Source: Symsagittifera roscoffensis (Eukaryota > Xenacoelomorpha > Acoela > Convolutidae). Taken from it: 64,000 bases of DNA. Numbering within the stretch: position 1 is the stretch's first letter; each line of letters opens with the position of its first letter. The DNA lies in contig NC_087062.1 in the NCBI RefSeq assembly GCF_963678635.1, positions 6,124,193-6,188,192 of the forward strand, given 5' to 3'. The translations under genes were made by a program, and so were the position numbers. Below the pieces are notes generated by a model. It ran no database searches. It was not told the origin of the DNA and worked only from the letters and a program-made list of their open reading frames with translations. This document shows positions 55,748-64,000 of the stretch, piece after piece.

Positions 55748-58102
55748 ACGTAGAACACATACATTTTCTCAGCCATTTTTAGCTATTCAAACCTTCAAAC
55801 GCCATTGGATTGTAAAATGACGGACCTTACACAAACTTTACAGATTGAAACCAATGGAGAAACTATTGACAAGCCACAAAATAACCAGTTTTTACAAAAC
55901 AAGGAGCGATATTTTTAAGTTTTCCTTTTGTGGCAAGATTTATGAATTTCAAATATTACGCTTTCTGGTTTTTTCAGGTTTTTCAGAAAAAAGTGGTAGG
56001 AAAATTTAACGATCAAATCAAACTTCAATTGATGTCGGCCGTTTAGACGATGAACACAGTTCAACTCATGTGAATAAGCCAATCAGCATACCATTTTTAT
56101 TTGTTCAAAAGGCTCTAGATACTAGATACTATATTCTTAACAATCCAGTACGTTGTAAAACAATATAATAAGGGATAGGAAAACTCGACGGACTGAAAAC
56201 TATTTCATCTACATTAACATGTTCGCAAAACTTTTTCTACGACTGTCAATTATAACTGATAATTGCAAATGTGTCTAATTTTTCGATCATGTTTTGGGTC
56301 GATTTAATCTGCTTATTAAAAACAATTCACACTTTTGACAACAAAACATATGCAAAAAAATGGTTGTGAAGAAATGCATTTGAAGATAATTTCGCATACA
56401 TTGAATTACAATTTATATGTTCCTTTTGTTTTTATGTTGAAGACTCTATTCCCATTTCAACAGTTATTCTGCGTCAATGGTTTCAATTGGATTCTGTTTC
56501 ACATTATGAATTGTGTTTGGTTTTCGGCAGTGGAAGTTTTTCCTTAAGCAACCTATCAGTTTTTTAAACTCGCAGTTTATGCTTAAGCCAGCATATAATT
56601 TCATTTTAATTTTATTTTTTTTCTACTAGTTACAAACTGTGTTACCGAGACGTTAACAAAAAAGTGCGTTTCCTGATCCATGTTGAGGAAACAAAACATT
56701 TTGGTTGTTGTTTTTAAATTTTAGAAAAAAATCAATTTAAAACATTTATATAGACAAATGAAAAGGAATTAAGTTTGTTAGATTTTTACAAATTTAAGTT
56801 AAAGCACATGTAATTTAAGAAAACTTGATTTATAATAAAAGTGAAGGGATAGTTTTTGCAAATGCATATTGTTTGAGTCAGATTTACTTTTGATTAAACA
56901 ATTTTAAAAAATTTATGCACCTTGTGTTGAGTCAGGATAGTTTTTTAAAGATGAATAAGCTTTGAATCCGTTTATATTTGAGTGAACATGTTTGCATTTA
57001 CTTTCAAATCGATTGATTTCAAGAACTTTTAAGGGACATTTTCATCAGATTTTCAGTATTAACAATAGAAAATTTTGCACGGTATGTGGTTCACCGCGCT
57101 AAAGTAATTTTGACAACTGGCGTTCATTTTATGATTTTTTCATCAATATTTAGTGTTCTTGTTTTTGGAGATTCTCATATAGAAAGGATTCGGAGATTCT
57201 CATATAGAAAGGATTCGGCGGAGTGTTTATGGTGCCAGTAAAATTTGAGACATGAAATCATGGAATGTTACGTGTCTAGGTGTGCTTGGTTTGAAAACAA
57301 GGCAATGGCCAGAATATTTGGCCACCGTTTTAGAAATGCAGCCTGAATTGATAATAATATCTTTAGGAGGGAATGATACCAGCAAACACCCTAAATTTCC
57401 TTGCCTTGCTTATAATTCTGCAGCAGACACATACAATGAAATGATGACTTTTCAAATGATTTTGATACAGGTTGAAATACCTGTGATGGTTACATCTGCA
57501 ATTAAACGAACACACAACACTATTTGGGAGCTCAATAAAGGTTTGGTCAGGGGAATTAGAGAACGATATATTTCGTTTTCTAGTTTGACAAGGTCCAAAT
57601 TTGGTTTTCTGGATGGCGGAGTTCATTTGAATGAGCTAGCTTACCGTCACTGCTTTGAAGAAAGCATTCAGTCAACAGACAGTCAAAAAAGCCATTTTTT
57701 CAAATTCAATTAAAAAGTTGGAAACTATGCTTTTTTGGGTCAAACTTGCAATAGGTAATCATAATTGCCCAATTTGTGATCAACAAATAGTTCTGATAAA
57801 ACGTTGATTAGGTTTTTTCTAATTCACACCTTATGAAATTTAAACCGAAAGGCAGGAGCATTTTTTTCTTGCTCTATGTTTTTAACATAAAATCAAGCTA
57901 CAGATTTTTACAGAAAAAAAATAGTAATAGTACACACTGTTTTCTTTTCCGTCTTAAATTAATCGTGTTTTAACTTCCGAAGTAGGAGTATTCTGAAGTA
58001 GGAGTATTTCTATATTTGTATATTTTTGTTTGAATGGCTTTTTTTCTTAGATTTTATTATTATAGGTGTTAAAAGAGAATTTAGTTGTTTGATGTTGACA
58101 AC
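55748..58102 (+). repeat. Tandem unit A carrying a broken SGNH-hydrolase-like gene
   Basis: Starts ACGTAGAACACATACATTTT and ends at TTTGATGTTGACAA, directly before unit B, which repeats the same order: an ATGACGGACCTTACACAAAC segment, an AACTCGCAGTTTATGCTTAA segment, the TTACAAACTGTGTTACCG segment, then the SGNH segment. Unit A contains about 90 bp (56336-56440) absent from unit B. Older than the 11-kb duplication that encloses it. Confidence 0.85.
57150..57713 (+). pseudogene. SGNH/GDSL hydrolase-like segment, unit A
   Basis: Block I appears as VLVFGDSHIERIR just after a 3' splice-like TCAATATTTAG. Block III is IISLGGNDTS and the C-terminal block is FGFLDGGVHLNE (the D-x-x-H of SGNH hydrolases). 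A perfect 25-bp tandem duplication (GGAGATTCTCATATAGAAAG..., 57169-57218) in block I shifts the frame. An open frame of 153 codons then restarts at 57252. Such esterase-like domains occur in single genes and also in some invertebrate retrotransposons (CR1 ORF1, Ngaro). No RT is seen nearby, so which applies is open. Confidence 0.65.
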
Positions 58103-58107
58103 AAACA

Positions 58108-60291
58108 ACGTAGAACACTTAGATCTTCTTAGCCATTTTTAGCTTTTTAATCCTTCAAACGCCATTGGATTGTAAAATGACGGACCTTACACAAACTTTA
58201 CAGATTGAAACCAATGGAAAATCTATTGACAAGCCACAAAAACAGCCAGTTTTTACAAAACAAGGAGCGATATTTTTAAGTTTTCCTTTTGTGGCAAGAT
58301 ATATGAATTTCAAATATTACGCTTTCTGGTTTTTCAGAAATAAACCGTAGGAAAATTCAACTATCAAATAAAACTTCAATTGATTTCTGCCGTTTAGATG
58401 ATGAACACAGTTCAACTCATGTAAAAAGGCCAATCAGCATCCTATGAGGTTTTTATCAGGAAAAAATCCATTTTTATCTGAGCAAAAGGCTCTAGATACT
58501 ATATTCTTAACAATCCAGTAAGTTGTTGAACAAAATAATAGGGGATAAAAAAAACTAATAGGGGACAAAAAATAGGGGATAATAACTGATAATTGGAAAT
58601 GTGTCTAATTTGTCGATAATGTTTTGGGTCGATTTAATCAGCTTATTAAAAACAATTCACACTTTTGACAAGGAAGACTCTATTCCCATTTCAACAGTTA
58701 GTCTGCGTCAATGGTTTCAATTGGATTCTTTTTCACATTATGAATTGTGTTTGGTTTTCGGCAGTGGAATTTTTTCCTTAAGCAACCTATCAGTTTTTTG
58801 AACTCGCAGTTTATGCTTAAGCGAGCATATAATTTCATTTTAATTTTAATTTTTTTCTACTAGTTACAAACTGTGTTACCGAGACGTTAACAAAAAAGTG
58901 CGTTTCCTGATCCATGTTGAGGAAACAAAACATTTTGGTTGTTGTTTTTAAATTTTAGAAAAAAAATAAATTTAAAACATTTATATAGACAAATGAAAAG
59001 GAATTAAGTTTGTGTGATTTTTACAAATTTAAGTTAAAGCACATGTAATTTAAGAAAACTTGATTTATAATAAAGGTGAAGGGATAGTTTTTGCAAATGC
59101 ATATTGTTTGAGTCAGATTTACTTTTGATAAAACAATTTTAAAAAATTTATGCACCTTGTGTTGAGTCAGGATAGTTTTTTAAAGATGAATAAGCTTTGA
59201 ATCCGTTCATATTTGAGTGAACATGTTTGCATTTACTTTCAAATCGATTGATTTCTAGAACTTTTAAGGGACATTTTTAGCAGATTTTCAGTATTAACAA
59301 TAGAAAATTTTGCACGGTATGTGGTTCACCGCGCTAAATTAATTTTGACAAGTGGCGTTCATTTTATGATTTTTTCATCAATATTTAGTGTTCTTGTTTT
59401 TGGAGATTCTCATATTGAAAGGATTCGGGAGAATTTTTATGGTGCCAGTAACATTTGAGACATGAAACCATGGAATGTCACGTGTCTTGGCGTACCTGGT
59501 TTGAAAACAAGGCAATGTCCAGAATATTTGGTCACCGTTTTAGAAATGCAGCCTGAATTGATAATAATACCTCTAGGAGGGAATGATACCAGCATACACC
59601 CTAGATTTCCATGGCTTGCTCATAATTCTGCTGCAGGACATGCAATGAAATTATGATTCTTCAAATGATTTTGATACAGCTTGAAATACCTGTGATGGTT
59701 ACATCTGCAATTAAACGAACACACAACACTATTTGGGAGCTCAATAAAGGTTTGGGCAGGGGAATTAGAGAACGATATATTTCGTTTTCTAGTTTGACAA
59801 GGTCCAAATTTGGTTTTCTGGATGACGGAGTTCATTTGAATGAGCTAGCTTACCGCCACTGCTTTAAAGAAAGCATTCAGTCAATAGACAGTCAGAAAAG
59901 CCACTTTTTCAAATTCAATTAAAAAGTTGGAAACAACTATGCTTCTTTGTGTCAAACTTGCAATAGGTAATCATAATTGCCTAATTTGTAATCAACAAAT
60001 AGTTCTGTTAAAAAAGTTGATTCGGTTGTTTCTATTTCACACCTTATGAAATTTAAACCGAAAGGCAGGAGCATTATTTCTTGTTCTTTGTTTTTAACAC
60101 AAAATCGAGCTACAGATTTTTACAGAAAAAAAAAGTAATATTACACTGCTTTCTTTTCCGTCTTAAATTAATCGTGTTAAAACTTCTGAAGTAGGAGTAT
60201 TTCTATATTTGTATATCTTTGTTAGATGGTTTTTTTCTTAGATTTTTTTATTATAGATGTTATAAGAGAATTTAGTTGTTTGATGCTGACA
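58108..60291 (+). repeat. Tandem unit B carrying a broken SGNH-hydrolase-like gene
   Basis: Begins ACGTAGAACACTTAGATC directly after unit A and ends at TTTGATGCTGACAA. Identity to unit A is high with scattered indels. The offset is 2,360 bp at the start and 2,210 bp at the SGNH segment. Confidence 0.85.
59390..59922 (+). pseudogene. SGNH/GDSL hydrolase-like segment, unit B
   Basis: Reads VLVFGDSHIERIRENFYGAS with block I intact (no 25-bp duplication). A TGA follows a few codons later at about 59457-59459. A frame open from 59462 contains IIIPLGGNDTS. A second frame (59653-59922) carries FGFLDDGVHLNELAY after a small deletion near 59640 relative to unit A. The two units are broken at different places. 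Confidence 0.65.
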
Positions 60292-61200
60292 AGCGTTTCG
60301 TCATCTAGCCCATGAAAAGATCCAAATTTGAATGAATTAGTTAAAAATTTTAATTCTTTTTTTTTCACACTAATGCAGTCAGTAATGTTTCGAAACGTTC
60401 GGAGTCTTACCGCAATTCAAATATTTTTTCTTGAGTTGAAACAAGCAATTGATTACCAACAGCTAGAATTGATACAGGGATATTCGTTAGTTATTAAGCA
60501 AAAGTAACGAAGAAAATTTCTTGAACTTTTTGTGGTTCATTTTTTCTTTAGCTTATCACAACAAAATTTCATCAACAACTGGTTGGGCTGCTCATTGGGA
60601 AACTATACGCAATTCAGTCAACATTAGTGTTGTAAATTATGTGAGAAACTATAAGAGGTTGAGTATTACTTTCCCTCAATAGTAATTTTTGCCTGTGTAC
60701 GTTCGCTTCTAAAAATTTAAACTTGTACGGAAACTGGAGTCAATTTGTATGAACTAAGTACCTGGTTTGTAACTTAAACAGTTTTCTTCCTCATGTTTCC
60801 TTCAAAATAAAGTTATGTTATTTGTGCTTTAAACTTCGAATTAAATAACTGCGTCATCAGATTGAACAAGTATATTTTAAAAAAATTCTTCAGGTTCGTT
60901 CTATGAGACAAACTTGATGGGGAGTCAAAAGCGTAAAAACAAAGTAAGCAAAGTTTTACGAATACTTTATTACAAACTATTTTACGTGTGAGAACTGAGC
61001 AAAACGTGTCAGAAATAAAAACAGCCGAACTGGGGAAGGTGTCAAAGATTGGTCCGAAATGATGAGAAACTTTTAAGTTTTCACGCTGAAACGGAAATGA
61101 TAGTAAGTTATGTTGTCCCTTAACTATTTTTTATTTTTTTCCAACAAAATTAACTTATCGAACAATAATTTTCATGATAGTAGGTTAAGTTGTCCTTCAA
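60292..61200. other. Stretch before the duplication junction
   Basis: No gene is recognised. Two related bits, ATAGTAAGTTATGTTGTCC (61099) and ATAGTAGGTTAAGTTGTCC (61179), repeat about 80 bp apart and the second ends at the duplication breakpoint. Confidence 0.4.
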
Positions 61201-61405
61201 TCAACTTTATTATTGGCTGGTTGCAGAAAATCAAAAGCATATTGAGCAATTTTCAAAACTTAAGACTCGTCCGACCCTAAAACTGGCTGGTGTTTGAAAG
61301 ACACGTGATACAAAATTCAGAGGATAAAATACACGTGGATGAAACACATCAGCAGAGCAGTACACAAATACGGAAACCAAGAACTGCTATATAATTAAAT
61401 TTTAA

Positions 61406-62060
61406 ACTCAGAGGCAAAGCTGCGCTTCGCAAACACTTGCGAGAACACGACCAAAAAGCAGCTCTATCAAGTGAAATAAAAAAAAGCAGAAATAAGCCTC
61501 GAATTAGCAAAAACACTGCTATGTGTAGGATTTGAGTCTGCGACCTACTGCAATCAAGAGATTTTGAGTCTCACGCACAATCACTTAGCCATGCAAGCTT
61601 AACAATCGACAAACACTAGTCACGAATAAAACAGCTACATATGCTTACAAATTGCCAATGAATCTCAGCAAAAGTTGTACCAAATACAAACAGACTCAAT
61701 TTTGCAAGTAATAATTTGGAATATAACAAGCTGAAGACATCCAAACTAACTTTGCTTGTAACAAATCGCAAAGCACAAAGCCACATTATGTATAAATAAT
61801 TTCAAAAAATTACGAGATAAATTGAGTCAGAAAATTTATGAAATCCAGTTTTCATGATTGTTATGTTGTTTGAAACAAATCACTTTTTTCGGTTCATTTG
61901 ATGAATGAAAACTGCATTAACTGTGTTAACTTATTAGTATTCGAATGTCAAAGCACATGCTATCAACAAGCTGTAAGGGTGCCCCAAAAGTGGCACCAAT
62001 ATTTGCGACTTAGGTTTGAAAAAATAGAAGGTTCGTACTAATACACCGCTTCGCAAATTT
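61406..62060 (-). repeat. tRNA-derived SINE-like repeat family X, copy 3
   Basis: Copy of 50375-51030 by the large duplication, not an independent insertion. One base in the B-box region differs (GAGTCTG for GAATCTG). Confidence 0.65.
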
Positions 62061-62679
62061 TAACATGATAATTTGGTCTATATCAAGACTTCCGACCTTA
62101 TTAAAAAGAGTCTAAACAGCCACAAATTCATACCAATTTTAGGCACGTTTTTCATTTGATCATTTTTGTGGAATCTCATTCCCACTTTCTGGGGCTTTAT
62201 TATGATACCACACATACGAGCTGTCCTTGCGATACTAAATTAGGTCGGAAAACAAGTAACTTAGTGACTTACCACTTCTTTTTATCTTAAAACAGATTAA
62301 GATAGTTGTGATAAAACTAGATAATAATTTGAAGATAAAACTCAAGTACCTTTACTTTTTTAAAATGATATTGACTGACAATCTGGGACTCACGATATAT
62401 CTAATTCCTACAGAATAAAAGAAGCATAAAAGCGAACATTCAAACTATTTTCATTTATACTCATTAAGTTATCTCTCGACTTTAATTGAGTTGTAGTGCC
62501 TAGTTTTGTATGAAAATATTACGTCCGAATCCAACACTGCTCGGATAAAAAACACAGTGTCACGCGCAGGCATAAACCCTCTAGCTCATTCGGTTTAGCC
62601 AGCACGCTGGATGACTAAGAGAAAAACTATATTTCTCAATAGTGGGAGAATGGTTGACAGCAAGCCCAATAAGATTTTT

Positions 62680-63075
62680 TTTGAAATCATCCCCCACACG
62701 CCATATAAAATACAAAAGAATAGATTTCGCTCATTGTAACAAAAAAATTATGGCAAATAAGCTTCTTTCAACCAATTTGGAATGATTTCTAAGACGGATT
62801 AAATCTCCGCTTACGCGTTAAGAGCACGAAATATATCGCGCGTTAATTGTCCCAAATTGGCCAAAATGGCAATCTTTAAACCCCCATAACTTTACGAAAA
62901 ATAATCACAGGTGAAATATCTTTTCAAATTTAAGCTCAGGACAACAATACCTTTTGAAAGATATAAAAAAATTCCGTCAAAAATGGCTAGTTAAAAAGTC
63001 GAAATTTGTCTGAAGAAAAAAAACCGCCCGAGCACAAATATTCCTTTACTTTCGTATCGAAAGTCGGAACAATAA
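62680..63075 (+). repeat. Interspersed repeat family Y, copy 4
   Basis: Duplicate of 51650-52045 through the large duplication. Retains the same 5' truncation. Confidence 0.7.
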
Positions 63076-63609
63076 ACTACAGAACATAACTACGCAACGT
63101 GTAGTGGTCTTCACTTCGTCTTGTGGTCTTGATTTGGTTTCAAACCAAAACTTAGCATCGAAAAAAAAACAGCGTTCAAATATTTTTCATAGTCTCTGTA
63201 CCGTATCTACGCGCGTCAAATTATATAAAATAAGTTACATTTTACATGAAAAAAGCCACAAAGTAAACTACAGTTTAAAACAATATTTCAACAAGATTAA
63301 AACATCATTTAGCAAAAAATGTGTTTCTTACACAATAAACAAGTTTTTTACAACTTCAGCAATTCAAGGTCAATAATTTATACAATTATGGACAAAGAAC
63401 ACAATGTCAAGTTTCAATTTGAAAAACAAACAATAGTCCAACAATTCGATGAACCAGTAACTTGACAAAAAACTGAATTACCCTGTCAAAAAACCCCCGC
63501 GGTTCATATTTATTTTAAAATGATGGTTAAATGATCGAATTCTTTGTGGTTCGGTGGTCTTTCAAACTAAAATCTCAATAAAATCAGTTTTCAAGTCCAA
63601 AATTAACAG

Positions 63610-64000
63610 TTAATTCCTGTCGCAATTATTTCCACTGTATTTTGCTAATTGCGTTTTTAACTCATCGGGATGGAACGTGCGCCGTCTTGGAGAAACTTTC
63701 TTTCTGTTTTGTTCTTGAATCTCATAAAATTGTTCATCTTCTTTGATGTCTTTATCCTTGATTAATGACGTCACGTCATTTGCAGTATAACTCTTTCTCA
63801 TCGGTTTCTGTTTTCGTTTTGGCGGCTCAGTTGACGAAGTTTTCACTGGTTTTTCTTTCATGTTTCCGTTTTCATCCAACGGACCAGTGCCAAATACTGT
63901 CAAAATACCATTCTCGGCGAATTGTTCCGAAGATCTACGCAAGAAAAAGTCCCCCCTGTATTTATCCAACACTCTTTTATTTTGGTCTTCATTTGCAACA
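63610..64000 (-). CDS. Second copy of the 474-residue gene, partial (window edge)
   Basis: The - strand frame matches residues about 346-474 of the gene at 52580-54004 without a visible difference in the translated part, with the same TAA at 63610-63612. It is open to the window edge. Whether it is a complete second gene or an assembly duplicate cannot be seen here. Confidence 0.75.
   Translation of the reverse strand, partial: VANEDQNKRVLDKYRGDFFLRRSSEQFAENGILTVFGTGPLDENGNMKEKPVKTSSTEPPKRKQKPMRKSYTANDVTSLIKDKDIKEDEQFYEIQEQNRKKVSPRRRTFHPDELKTQLAKYSGNNCDRN

Larger units (their letters stand above)
50170..61200 (+). repeat. Unit 1 of an 11,031-bp tandem duplication (or assembly duplicate)
   Basis: Sequence from 50170 (TCAACTTTATTATTGGCTGG) restarts at 61201 and runs to the window end, equivalent to about 52970. 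Visible differences over ~2.8 kb are very few: one indel in an A run near 50450, G for A near 50514, T for A near 51210. Because unit 2 begins exactly where a unit 50170-61200 would end, a head-to-tail tandem arrangement is the simplest reading. The unit includes the 474-residue gene and the SGNH repeats. A duplicated haplotype in the assembly would look the same. Confidence 0.8.
61201..64000 (+). repeat. Unit 2 of the 11,031-bp duplication (cut by window end)
   Basis: Near-identical copy of 50170 to about 52970, including SINE-like copy X (61406-62060), repeat Y (62680-63075) and the 3' end of the 474-residue gene. Confidence 0.85.

Overview
This is an AT-rich eukaryotic nuclear window, almost certainly from an invertebrate animal. 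It has GT-AG introns of up to about 6 kb, AATAAA-type polyadenylation signals, a metazoan Rab11-effector gene, tRNA-derived SINEs, and Bel/Pao, LINE and hAT transposon relics. I cannot name the species. Nothing bacterial (operons, CRISPR arrays, phage modules) is present.

Layout. Positions 250-4080 hold a decayed Bel/Pao LTR retrotransposon body on the + strand. Positions 4100-14760 are mostly non-coding and repeat-bearing: an isolated exon-like island at 4260-4398, an internally deleted hAT transposon at 6748-7681 with BED finger and dimerisation parts but no catalytic core, and two interspersed repeat families at 8.6-10.5 kb. From 14763 to 46093 a single + strand gene of 17 recognisable exons encodes a Rab11 family-interacting protein of the FIP3/FIP4 (nuclear fallout) class. 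It has two N-terminal EF-hand-like segments, a long Ser/Pro/Gly-rich middle, coiled-coil exons and a C-terminal Rab11-binding domain. All exon phases agree and give 884 codons from the best ATG. Its introns carry most of the repeats: five of six copies of a ~0.42 kb hAT-type MITE, a LINE reverse-transcriptase relic, SINE heads, a 1.7 kb tandem duplication, a ~113 bp x 4 array, and small inverted-repeat elements with poly-C/poly-G tracts.

Downstream, 47381-49382 is a five-unit satellite with a ~400 bp period. A single-exon, unrecognised 474-residue gene lies on the - strand at 52580-54004. Positions 55748-60291 are two tandem copies of a ~2.2-2.35 kb unit carrying broken SGNH-hydrolase-like coding segments. 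At 61201 the sequence of 50170 restarts and runs almost identically to the window end. This is either a very recent tandem duplication with an 11,031 bp period or an assembly (haplotig) artefact. The second copy of the 474-residue gene is cut by the window edge.

The FIP3/4-like protein is expected to act at recycling endosomes and in cytokinesis. No functional link between it and the 474-residue gene can be seen from sequence.
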